A DNA stretch of 64,000 nucleotides from assembly GCF_047495875.1 (NCBI RefSeq), contig NC_092497.1:35074381-35138380 (forward strand), in the 5' to 3' direction. Each line of letters opens with the position of its first letter. Positions within the stretch are counted from its first letter, which is position 1. A program made the position numbers and the translations under genes. Below, in pieces: positions 55,701 through 64,000 of this stretch. Source of the stretch: Pithys albifrons albifrons (lineage: Eukaryota > Chordata > Aves > Passeriformes > Thamnophilidae). The notes below the pieces were generated by a model. The model was given only the letters and a program-made list of their open reading frames with translations. It was not told the origin of the DNA and made no database searches.

Positions 55701-57507
55701 GCTGTAATCTAGGTGGACACCATGGAAGTCAGGTGTACTGCTCAATAATTTTACCCTGTAATTGCAGTGAATTTCAGTGAAAACCAAGAATCTGAAAAGG
55801 CTGTATTTTGAGCAGTAGCCACCTACCAACAGTTTTCAATACTCAGATATGACAAAAATGTCTCAAAGTTTTTCTTCTTGTTTTACTGTATTTTTTGTCC
55901 AAATTATTTATCTGGAAATGCACTGGTTTCTTCAGTATTTGACAAATTTATAATGGAAGGTATCCGTTCCTACAAGTGTAGTCTTTTTTTTTTTTTAAAC
56001 CAGTTTCTAGCATGTTGCTTGGTTTCTTGTGGATTGTTCCTTTTTAGTGGACCTGCAAGATGCCACACTCTAAAATTGCAGTAGTTCTGAAAATCACATT
56101 GTGGTTATTATTCTTTTTGAATATTTTTAATCATACTTTTAAAGTATCTAAATAAAAGTTAATTCTTTCTACATATTCACAGAACTTGGAATATGATGTC
56201 TTTTTTCTGCAAATGAGAGCTCTGTTTATTTTTACAGTTTTGGGGCTACCCTTAAGTAAAACCACATAGCTAATCATAAATGCATAGAGAGTCTAAAATT
56301 TTAGAAGCATTTCCATATTTAATAGTATATTTTTTCACAACATCAAATACAATAATACTTCCTGGCCTTTTTCTATTAGTCCTTAAATAGCAAGGTTTTG
56401 GAGAGATGTTCTTCAGAAGCAATAAGGAAAGATCATTTCCTTAATGTCTTAAGGCCTCTGAGGTATAAATTGTTAGCATTTAATAATATACCCTAGTATG
56501 TCAACTTGTCAGTGACTTTATCTAATGGAGAACTGAATGGAAATCTTTAATTCTGTATTGTAAAACTTGCATGGTTCTATAGAAAGGCTCTGGCTTTGCA
56601 TGAAGAGAGACTGCATATAGTACATGGCTTTAATAAGAAATAGGTACTTTTGAATTTGATAGTTTAATTTGACATAACCAGCTTGTTGTGTGATGTGTTC
56701 AAGCATCCCTGAGGATTGCAGATATGTTAGTGTAGAATTAGATACTATGGGGCAACAGATTATTCCACTTGGTCTGTAGAAATGATCTGTCAGCGTGGTC
56801 TTTATTACCCACAAATGCAAGGTGTTTATCCTTTTCATTTTGACTAAGCCACTTTGAAATAACTTTTGTATATGTATGTGTGTGCGTGTTTGTGTGTATA
56901 TATATATATACATATACATATATATGTATATAGTCATTGATTTGACTGACCTTCAGCACCTTGTTACTTTGAGGTTACATATTCTGAACCTGTAACCAGT
57001 GTCAGTCAACTGTGAAATGTAAACTTTTAGGATAGGTAAGAGGCAGACAACACATTGGACATCCAACACCTCAAGATGTCTTTTCTAGAATATGCACATT
57101 ACATGGTGTTTGGATAAGCCTCCTATTCCTCCCCCTCATACTTACCCATCAAGTTGACGTTACATGTTTCACCATATAAAATCGACTATGTGAACTGGGG
57201 TTTTTTTCTGGTTTAATATTTCCAAGTAATCCATTTCATTCCAAGTACAACTATCATCTCATGTTTCTAACTGTGTTACTGTGGAAATACTTGAAACATT
57301 AGTTGTCTATGTTTATTGCCAGCGAATCTTCTTGTGACCAACTTGCCTAACTTGCATTTTTCCTCACTTTATATACAGGCTGGTTTAGCAGGAGCTCCAG
57401 CCCGGGCTGTTTCTGCTGTAAAGAATATGAATCTGCCAGAGATCCCAAGAAATATTAATATTGGTGACATCAGTATAAAAGTACCAAACCTGCCGACTTT
57501 TAAATAA
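28718..57507 (+). CDS. AP3S1: AP-3 complex subunit sigma-1 (sigma-3A), complete gene (6 coding exons)
   Basis: Sigma-3A is the small subunit of the heterotetrameric AP-3 adaptor (with delta, beta-3 and mu-3), which sorts cargo from endosomes or the Golgi to lysosomes, melanosomes, platelet granules and synaptic vesicles; the delta/sigma pair reads acidic dileucine signals. Coding exons are 28718-28786, 31219-31310, 34172-34283, 41598-41669, 48314-48421 and 57379-57507; the spliced frame is 582 nt, 193 residues, the same length as human. The longin-like AP small-chain domain covers about residues 1-145, followed by the sigma-3 tail ([20 protein letters not shown]). Visible differences from remembered human AP3S1 are Arg22 for Pro and Thr for Ser near the end. 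Exon 2 ([20 protein letters not shown]) and synteny with ATG12 favour AP3S1 over its paralogue AP3S2. The ATG has A at -3. Introns total about 28 kb and carry all CR1 and LTR insertions described between 32 and 48 kb. Confidence 0.98.
28791..28848 (+). repeat. GGGCC/GGGGC repeat next to AP3S1 exon 1 donor
   Basis: Starts four bases after the exon 1 splice donor: three GGGCC units, then several GGGGC units, giving many closely spaced G runs on the coding strand. The arrangement fits the G-quadruplex pattern in DNA and in the nascent RNA. Confidence 0.85.
29866..29915 (+). repeat. Pyrimidine-rich tract in AP3S1 intron 1
   Basis: About 50 bp almost entirely C and T (ttttctttctttttctcc and similar). 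A purine-rich run follows about 110 bp further on (near 30027-30060). Confidence 0.7.
31219..31310 (+). CDS. AP3S1: AP3S1 coding exon 2
   Basis: Acceptor ttctttcatag, phase 0; donor GTAAGT, leaving two bases of a Leu codon. Encodes [20 protein letters not shown] and [10 protein letters not shown]. Confidence 0.98.
32880..33363 (+). mobile_element. CR1 LINE 3' fragment in AP3S1 intron 2
   Basis: Sense-strand CR1 with the usual text (aggtgctggagcgggtccag, then aggctgagggagctggggtt) and a good terminal repeat (ttgattctatgattctatg). A TAG interrupts the reverse-transcriptase frame near 33034, so it is dead. It is 5'-truncated and in the same orientation as AP3S1. The intact tail suggests it is one of the younger copies here. 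Confidence 0.93.
34172..34283 (+). CDS. AP3S1: AP3S1 coding exon 3
   Basis: Acceptor ttcctgtttag; its first base completes Leu54. Encodes [20 protein letters not shown] through [10 protein letters not shown]; donor GTAAGA in phase 0. This is the most conserved core of the AP small-chain fold. Confidence 0.98.
34650..34712. repeat. CA/TA/GATA-type microsatellite
   Basis: Compound short repeat in AP3S1 intron 3: cacacacatg, then tatacatatata, then several (g)ata(g) units (gtagatagatacatagatag). Confidence 0.75.
39690..40540 (+). mobile_element. CR1 LINE fragment in AP3S1 intron 3, degraded
   Basis: Plus-strand CR1 over about 850 bp. Recognisable blocks include gagagtggtggtgagtggag, ccccaggtctcagtgttgtg, then a gapped middle part, and gaagtgctggagtgtgtcca to the end of the reverse-transcriptase frame. 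Frameshifts and internal deletions are frequent. It lacks a clear terminal octamer, and both borders are approximate. Confidence 0.85.
41598..41669 (+). CDS. AP3S1: AP3S1 coding exon 4
   Basis: Acceptor ttctttgcag and donor GTACTG, phase 0 on both sides; 24 codons encoding [20 protein letters not shown] and HVDK. A CR1 copy begins only about 80 bp after the donor. Confidence 0.98.
41752..42193 (+). mobile_element. CR1 LINE 3' fragment in AP3S1 intron 4
   Basis: Sense-strand CR1 beginning at tccagagatgtcagtgaggc. It keeps an open frame of 109 codons (41755-42084) for the C-terminal end of the reverse transcriptase ([18 protein letters not shown], then [20 protein letters not shown]). It ends at ttttccaaccttagtaattc. 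Only the tail of the enzyme is present. Confidence 0.92.
44289..46088 (-). mobile_element. CR1 LINE, longest copy, in AP3S1 intron 4
   Basis: About 1.8 kb of CR1 on the minus strand, antisense to AP3S1. The 3' end is at 44289 (aatcatagaatcttaaaatg on the plus strand). Broken frames carry successive reverse-transcriptase pieces: near 45286-45053 ([17 protein letters not shown]), 45056-44778 ([17 protein letters not shown]) and, at the 5' side, 46169-45918 ([20 protein letters not shown]). Several stops and frameshifts make it inactive. The 5' border is approximate. Confidence 0.92.
46785..46860 (-). mobile_element. Possible short CR1 tail remnant
   Basis: The plus strand reads actatggaatagtttatact, then gaaagggtcctttggaaggc, which resembles a decayed antisense CR1 3' end. 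It is too short and diverged to be sure. Confidence 0.4.
47067..47685. mobile_element. Solo LTR of an endogenous retrovirus (619 bp)
   Basis: The element starts TGTGCTGG and ends AGGACA, so it has the TG...CA ends of an LTR. It is bounded by a perfect 5-bp direct repeat, ATGCC (47062-47066 and 47686-47690), read as the target-site duplication. No internal gag, pol or env sequence is present, so it is a solo LTR left by recombination. A 5-bp duplication fits ERVL-type avian elements, but subfamily and orientation were not determined. A 137-codon frame inside (47099-47512) has no similarity I recognise. It lies in AP3S1 intron 4. Confidence 0.85.
48314..48421 (+). CDS. AP3S1: AP3S1 coding exon 5
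   Basis: Acceptor gactcttttag, donor GTAAGA, phase 0 on both sides; 36 codons from [20 protein letters not shown] to QNKLEKSE. Confidence 0.98.
56866..56935. repeat. TG/TA microsatellite
   Basis: About 70 bp of alternating purine-pyrimidine sequence (tgtatgtgtgtgcgtgt, then tatatatatatacatat) near the end of AP3S1 intron 5. Confidence 0.85.
57379..57507 (+). CDS. AP3S1: AP3S1 coding exon 6 (terminal)
   Basis: Acceptor cactttatatacag, phase 0. Encodes [20 protein letters not shown] to VPNLPTFK and TAA. This is the sigma-3-specific C-terminal extension. The 3' UTR follows. Confidence 0.98.
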   Translation, partial: AGLAGAPARAVSAVKNMNLPEIPRNINIGDISIKVPNLPTFK

Positions 57508-57947
57508 CATGACTACTCCAGGTAATACCAAGGAAGAAATGTAGTAAGAGATTTGCTGCATAATTGTTTACTAAATAAGCGTCTCTAACTTTTATTCTTT
57601 GGATAAAACTCAAGGTACTGCATAGATATAATCTGAAAAATCTGTGTGTGGAGTTGAATGTTGCTTTTGTCTTGTTTGTAAAATTAAAGGAAAGGGGTAG
57701 TTTCCATGTGATGTCTAAATTACATTCCTATGCCCTTGTAAGGCATATCACTGTGTCTCAGCTGCTGCAGTATTTTGAGGAAGTATTCAAGATGTTCTTT
57801 ACTTTGTATAACCTATAATGCTGAGGGGAGTTTGTATATTCACCAAGGTGTATAATTAGTGCATTCTTTACTTACTTCTGTTTGTTATGATTATTTAAGA
57901 CTCAAGTGCAACTGTTGCATGAAAGCATTAAACTCATGTTTTGTTCA

Positions 57948-57953
57948 AATAAA
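57948..57953 (+). promoter_or_regulatory. AP3S1: Poly(A) signal of AP3S1, proximal
   Basis: AATAAA about 440 nt after the stop codon. Further AATAAA hexamers at 58007-58012 and 58047-58052 form a cluster, so transcript ends between about 57970 and 58080 are expected. More distal AATAAA words occur after 58380. Confidence 0.6.
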
Positions 57954-59640
57954 ATCTTAACAAGCCGGGCTTCTAAATACCTGTTTGTCTGAAGTCTACT
58001 GTTTGCAATAAAAGACATTTCCTATTCATGGAGCCAATTGACTATAAATAAATACTATTGTAGCAGGCATTAATGTTGTAGTTTAATCTCTGAAGGGCTT
58101 ACACAGGGGTATTGTGTTGAACATATTGGCTCTTTACATTTTTCACAAAAGCTGTTTGTTATTATTCTGAAGGAAGACACTGCCTTTACTGAAGATCCAA
58201 TGACTTCTGTTTACATACAGATGTTGATACTTACACAGTCTGATAGACTTTCCCTGGTGGTCTGACTTTGTTTTGGGAAAAAAGCCCTCTGTGGTTGCTC
58301 TGTGTGTTGTGAGAATCACAGAATGGGCAGCTCAGACCTGTAAATATGAGTCTGTCAAATAATGTGATAAAGAAAGGCACTCTGAAAAAATAAATGGGGA
58401 TATTTTAATAGGGCCTCTGTGCCTCATGGGATTTATGATTCACTACTTGGAGAATTAGATTTGAGGTACACAGTGTTGTCAAGACCACAGAGAAATCTAA
58501 TTGCTAACACCTCTGCGTAAGATGCTCAGCTCTTAAACTCTTCTGTGATTTAAAAAACATAAAAGGGGGATAGTGATTGTTTTTTATAATCATGCTCTTA
58601 AGTTCTGTGTGATGTGTAAGTCTGTTTAAATTAATAATAAAAATATCATTGGATATTTAAGAATTCCTGTAAAGTCTTTTTTTTCCTTCAAAAAGGTTTT
58701 CATTTAATACTGGATGTGAAAATACAATGATACTGTATCAGGAACAATGCATTTCAGGACCAGTCTAAGTCCTGCATTACTTCAGAAATTTGGGGTTGAT
58801 GTAAACCAAGTGTTCTTTTCCTTTCAGTTGAATGTTAAAACACAGCCCATAAGATAAACTTGGAATCATATCACATCACTATGAATCACATTAACAGTGG
58901 TGCCCTTTGGGAGCATTTGAGAGAGAAAAAGAAAGAGGAATTATTTTTGAAGTAGAAAATATGATCCAAGGAATTTTAATGTGTTTCTTATGGCGGAGGT
59001 GACAGGGTGGAAACAACAACTTCATATATGTGCTTTGTATTACGTTTAGAATGCATCAAGTAACATACGATATTTTTAAAATGCTTTTGTAAACAGATTT
59101 GCTCTTTGCATACCTCTTGAAAACAATACTTATTTTTACAAAACAACTTTCTCAGTTTGAGGCTTCAGAAAATTTCAGGTGGGGTTTAAGTAGTAAACTA
59201 CCTCTCTTGTTTCCACAGAAGAAATTGAGAGAATGAAACACACCCCCTGTTTTTTGTTGCTATGAGGTATTCTTTAGTATTCCCAAGCCAGTCAGTTTAG
59301 CTAGTACAAATCTGGAACATATAATTACACCTGTTTTTGCCAACTTTTGTTTTTCTTCTTAATACATGGACCATGTGACATGCAAAGTAAAGATGCTGAA
59401 AATTTTCCTCATTGTTTCCCCTGTGAGGATTTAGTTAGTTCTGCTGCCAAAGGATAAATAGGAAATTTTGAAACATTTGGTATTCTGACCTACGGAATGT
59501 TCTTTGGGCTATTTGTGAAAGGAGCTCACAATTTTGGAAATTCTTCCAAGTCCTCTATTTTTTGTCTCACTTTTTTGCCTCTGGTTCATTTTCAGATTTG
59601 TAAGCATATATAGTTAAGTAATTTATTTTATTCTTTGCAG

Positions 59641-59981
59641 GGAAATGTTTTCTGCTTTTATTTGAATCAAACATCCAAAGCCTTAAAGAAATTACATCTG
59701 AGATGCATCTTGACATGAAGGATGTTTCAGATCAATTTCTCCCTTCTCATCTGTCAATAATTGCCAGGCTATCTTTCACTTTAGTGAATTGGGTCTTTGC
59801 TTTTAACAGTTACATGACCACTTTAAACACTTGTAGTTTTGTGGGGTTTGTGGTTTTTATTACTGTTATCTGTGCTACTTTCCTTCTACCTGACATGTCT
59901 TCTGCCAAAAAAGAATCTTAGCTGGGCAGCTCTTCTATCGACACCAGGCTTTCCAGGAAGCTTCTCCGTTCGTGACTAGCC
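59641..59981 (+). other. Exon-like segment of unknown meaning
   Basis: A pyrimidine-rich tract with a strong acceptor (ttattctttgcag, ending at 59640) and a good donor (GTAAGT, starting at 59982) bound a 341-bp segment. One frame is open from the acceptor to a stop ending at 59921; from the ATG at 59703 it encodes 72 residues with a hydrophobic stretch near the end (FVGFVVFITVICATFLL). I do not recognise it. It could be a non-coding RNA exon, an alternative distal AP3S1 3' exon, or chance. Confidence 0.2.
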
Positions 59982-60218
59982 GGTAAGTATTTAATGCAAG
60001 GCTGTAGCTAACAGCTGTGGCGTTCTTACTCAAAATCCTTGGATGGGAAGAAATGCTTTATCAGATTTTTCACAGTAAAATTGCACTCCTTTCAAAGAGA
60101 AATGCACTCTCAGAAGTGAACTGTACAGAAAGCCTCAGTGGTAACATTTTTTCCTTAAGTAAACAGAGATGATATGACAATGTGTAGCTGAACCTGTCTG
60201 TTTGACAGCCCTTTGCCA

Positions 60219-60246
60219 GAGGAGTGTCTTTAGAGGAGTGTCTTTA
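60219..60246. repeat. 14-bp tandem duplication
   Basis: gaggagtgtcttta occurs twice in direct succession. The pair is flanked at a short distance by two copies of tttgacag. Confidence 0.8.
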
Positions 60247-60619
60247 GTTTGACAGGGGAGATGCTGTCCTCTTCCCCTGTCATTTGAGACTGCTAGGCCT
60301 TAAAATACAACCAAACAGAGGAACATGGGATACTTGATTGATAGAAATGGTGGAAATTGTATGCTTGCTCTTTCTAGCGCTTGTCTTGTGTCATAGGTAG
60401 ATATTCACAGGCTTGTCACAATCCTGATCTGCTTTTCTTCTTCACCTTCATGAGAATGATGTGCCTTTTGAATTCTTTCTCTTATTTAATCAGTTTCTTC
60501 TTAACTACTGCTTAGTATTTAAAATGTAAATAAGCTGTGGGCTCTAAATAATTAAGTTCTTGATTATGAATTTAAGTGGTTTTGGTGCTTTTATAACAGA
60601 AAAACCCTTACGCTTAGCA

Positions 60620-60667
60620 TAGATATATGTTTGTGAGTGTATATATATGTACATATATATATATATT
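60620..60667. repeat. TA-rich microsatellite
   Basis: Alternating TA/TG sequence (gtatatatatgtacatat, then atatatatat) in the AP3S1 downstream flank. Confidence 0.75.
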
Positions 60668-62765
60668 ACATCAGTCTGTCGCACTAACTGTTGTTACAAA
60701 GGAGAGAAGGTCATTTTGAATCATCCCTCAGCTGCAAAAGACAGGCAGATAATTTGCAATACTACCTTCATAGTGCCTGACTTTTAAATGATGTTCATCA
60801 GAGTACCAGCATGAGTCACTGAAAAATGTTTTTCCTAAGTTCAGCGATCTCTTAGGACTGCAAGGTGGATTCTTCTCAACAAATAGAGCAGAAAGGATAA
60901 AATTTCAATTGGGTGAGCGGGGATTCTCATCTGCCTCCTTGGACTTGAAACTGAGCAGCGAGTTTTCCTCCTGAGGCAGAGACAGTAAGTACTGCTGAAA
61001 CAATCTTATGACTTTTTTGTTAAAAGGTAAGTATCTCATGTTGGCAGAGAATGCTGTCAGCGGTATCTGCAGCACAGACAATTCAGGTGCTGTGTTCCCT
61101 CTTCTCCCTGGATAGTGAACCACTGTTTTGAATATATTTTTTGAAAAAGGGAATATTTTACATTACAAGTGCCTGCAAAGTTCCTCCTCTTAAAGAGATG
61201 TTGCTTCTATGATTCATATTCCTTGACAGGAATTGGTGGTGCTTTCCTGTGAGTACATATGACCTTTTCTTTCTAGGAGCACATTCCAATAAATGCTACA
61301 GTTAGTCCTGAGTTTTACTTAGGCCTGTGTTCGGTGAATGGGAACTTTATAATAATCTAAGGATTGCCTTGTAAAACTTGATATGGAGTTATGGTGTATG
61401 AGGGACATACTGAAGGAACTGGAAATTAAAATGTCAGTTAAATAATTGTTTGCTTATAGCTGTTAAAACAGAGCCTAAGTCTTGCAGAAAATATATTTCT
61501 GAACTGCTGCACAGAATATTCATAATTTTTACTAGGAGCAAGGAAAACAGCCAAGTACTGCCAAAACTTGATGAAAGGTGAACAGTTCATTTCACAAAAA
61601 ATAATCCTTTGGTATTTACAGTTATGATTATCATAACAAATTGTAAATCTCTCTTCCTTTCTCCTTTAAGGGAAATGATCTGTCCTTGCAATTTTTGATG
61701 TTCAGTGATTACCTCAAAATACTCAGTGTGCTCTGCTAATATTATTGCTTCCATTCTGTGGGCAAAAACACAAAGGTAGTCTGACTGCAATGTTAGCTTA
61801 GCAGCCAGACTTCTTGTCTGCAGAAGTTTTGGCCTTGTGGCACTGTAGGGATGCAGTTGGACTTTGGAGGAGCTGGGGGTCGAGACAACACCTCTTTGCA
61901 CAGACCAAGTATGTCCTTGACAAGTGTGGAGACATTTGAGTTGATCTGGAATCAATCCCATGAGGCAGACTGACTGGCACACTTGTGACATGTTCCACTG
62001 CTTTCCTGCCTAGTTTGGATCATCTGAAACTCAGCAGCACATCCAAGCTTAAGGTGCTCCTTTCTGGGCTGGCTCTACTGTCCAGCCAGCCAGAGAGACT
62101 GCAGGAAGAGTGGAGCAAGTCCTTCTCCAGATTCTTTCTGAACAGGACTATGAGCATGTTACTATTGCTGGATATGAAAACAGGCCTGTAATGCTTGTCA
62201 TGAGCTGCTTGGATGAACAAGTCTATTGTCTCCCTGTTTTGTGTTAGATTTCACAGACCAATCCACACACAGGATTTTCAGTATTCTAGCAGAGTTGCTG
62301 TGGGGCAGTTGAGCTTCACAACTTCAAATGTCCACAGGGTTAACTGCATGGGTGTATGGCTGACATCTGCATGATCAGTGTTCTGTGTTTGGACCTAAGA
62401 AACTTATGCCATTGGTGTAGTCATGGTGTGTGGCACCCACATATTCCCCACTTAAAGGCTCACCTGAACAGGTTTGACCCAACAGTCAAGAGAGAAGCAA
62501 AACTGGAATGGCCTTGGCATTCAAAATAGTCTTTATTATTGTAAAGACATTTGCTTTGCTGATACGTACTAGAACAGCAAAGGTCTTTCATAATTCAAAC
62601 AGCCACTCTGTTCTCAAGGGAAGTCCTGTTTCACTTCATGTTGGAAGTTGTTTGTATCACCCTAGGACAGAACTCATGATTCCTTTTCTTCCTGAGACAC
62701 TCTGACATCTCAGATGCCATTGCCTGTCTGCATCGCTGGTCAAAGTCTGCTTCAACAGCAAGGGC

Positions 62766-62790
62766 TGTCTGTCTGTCTGTTTGTCTTTTA
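62766..62790. repeat. (TGTC)n microsatellite
   Basis: Five to six TGTC-type units (ctgtctgtctgtctgtttgt). Confidence 0.75.
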
Positions 62791-62894
62791 TGTGTTTTCT
62801 GCGTAGGTATCATCACAGATACCTACAGCAAAGTCCAGAGGGTCACATCCTGGCTGCTAACCCTCTTCAAAGTACTGAGCACTCACTGAAGACG

Positions 62895-63150
62895 TGATTG
62901 CCCTGGTGACATATAGATTCAAACTGAAAGTAAGTTTAGATTACACGTCAGGAAAAAATTCTCTGCTGTGAGGGTGGCGAGGCACTGAAACAGGTTTACC
63001 AGAGAAGTTGTGGATGCCCCATCCCTCAAAGTGTTTAAGGCTAGGTTGGATGGAGCCCTGAGCAACCTGGTTTAGATGTGCATGGCAGAAGAATTGAAAC
63101 TAGATGATCTCTAAGGTTCCTTCCAACCCCAACCATTCTATGATTCTATT
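62895..63150 (+). mobile_element. CR1 LINE 3' end
   Basis: Sense-strand CR1 tail: attacacgtcaggaaaaaat, then agagaagttgtggatgcccc, ending ccaaccattctatgattcta. Only the last 250 bp or so are present. Confidence 0.9.
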
Positions 63151-64000
63151 AATATATTGCTATATAGAACTGTGGTATTACAAGAATCTGCATCCTGCCT
63201 GGAGTTCCCTTAGTCCTTTAAAATCAAGGACAGATAACTGTTGGCTAGAGGCCTTCTTCTCTGAGTTTGACTATCATGGTGTTTGTTTAATGTCCCCTCA
63301 CTCTTTGATGTGCACTGTTGCAGTTATACGTGTTCATAGGAGGACACACTTTCATAATTTCAAATGTCTCTTCTTGTTCTTTCCACTCGTCATTTCTTCC
63401 TCATAATTTTTTATCAATGAAATTCCAAATAGCAGTTCAAGTATTGTGGGGTGATGGCCAAGGGACAAGTATGTTTGAAAAATTGCACCATTTGAAAGGG
63501 CTTCAATTACTAATAGGTATGACAAAGGCTGTAAGTGAATTTTAAGGGTGAAAACCATTTCAGGCTGGTCTTGTGGATCGTATCTTCATGAGCTGGAGAT
63601 AGCTGGAACATTAGTGCAAAGTCCAGATTCTTTGGCAGAGCTAAAGAAACTGCAGCCTCTGATGGGCCTTCAATGCACAACATATGTGTGTGTGAGTCCT
63701 GAAGGGGCTGTGAATGTGCTATTGTGACTTCAGGCTGCAGACCCACTGCACGATGAATGGCAAAAGCACAGCTATGTCTAGACAGCAGCAGGGAGGCTGA
63801 ATCCAGCATGTTTCAAGTTAGGGAGAACATTAAAGAAAAGAAAAGAGAAATAGTCCATCACCAGAAGACATGCTAGTGGCTTTTCACTTATTTAGTCTTT
63901 TATTACATTTGAATGTTGTGCCAAAGTTTGGGATTTTCAGTGGCATTTATTGGCCAAACAAAGATGGGTGCAGCACATAGACTCTCAGCACAGGGCCAGT

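Larger units (their letters stand above)
58060..64000. other. Downstream flank of AP3S1, no gene recognised
   Basis: AT-rich DNA with one CR1 end (62895-63150), small microsatellites and a 14-bp tandem duplication. In human the next gene is LVRN; I could not find a start exon of it here. The only exon-like candidate is described separately at 59641-59981. Confidence 0.5.

Noticed and set aside
28718..57507. Assignment to AP3S2 rather than AP3S1
   Set aside because: Exon 2 and the C-terminal tail match AP3S1, and ATG12 is the divergent neighbour of AP3S1.

Overview
This window is vertebrate nuclear DNA, very probably from a bird and plausibly a songbird. The evidence is compact GT-AG introns, two sharp CpG islands, a low repeat load made almost entirely of CR1 LINE fragments, and one short LTR of the kind common in avian genomes. 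There is no bacterial-style gene organisation; nearly all open frames outside the exons below are chance or repeat-derived. The species cannot be fixed from the sequence.

Three complete protein-coding genes were reconstructed exon by exon from splice sites and remembered human homologues. CDO1 (cysteine dioxygenase type 1, minus strand, start 16998, stop 6838) has five coding exons and 204 residues. ATG12 (ubiquitin-like autophagy protein, minus strand, start 28463, stop 26001) has four coding exons and 153 residues. AP3S1 (sigma-3A subunit of the AP-3 adaptor, plus strand, start 28718, stop 57507) has six coding exons and 193 residues. As I recall it, human 5q22-q23 carries these three genes in the same order and orientation. 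Every reconstructed reading frame closes with matching intron phases and no frameshift.

Layout: 1-6590 is downstream flank of CDO1 with two CR1 pieces. 6838-16998 is CDO1, whose intron 4 holds a CR1 of about 900 bp. 16190-17380 is the CDO1 CpG island. 17100 to about 23900 is intergenic DNA with nothing recognised. About 23900-28463 is ATG12 with its probable 3' UTR. 28464-28717 is a 254-bp divergent promoter inside the second CpG island. 28718-58050 is AP3S1, with CR1 copies in introns 2, 3 and 4 and a 619-bp solo LTR in intron 4. 58060-64000 is downstream flank with one CR1 end and one exon-like segment of unknown meaning.

Biologically, ATG12 (autophagosome formation) and AP3S1 (sorting to lysosomes and related organelles) share one head-to-head promoter with two CACGTG E-boxes, one in a GTCACGTG context resembling the TFEB/CLEAR element. 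CDO1 is metabolically separate (cysteine to cysteine sulfinate) and has its own TATA-like CpG promoter. The most unusual local structure is a 30-bp minisatellite of CCAAT-box plus GC-box units filling ATG12 intron 1. That intron is 273 nt, a multiple of three, and open in frame with exons 1 and 2, so a retained-intron protein is formally possible. I found no wholly new system; the candidates worth a second look are this intron and the shared promoter.
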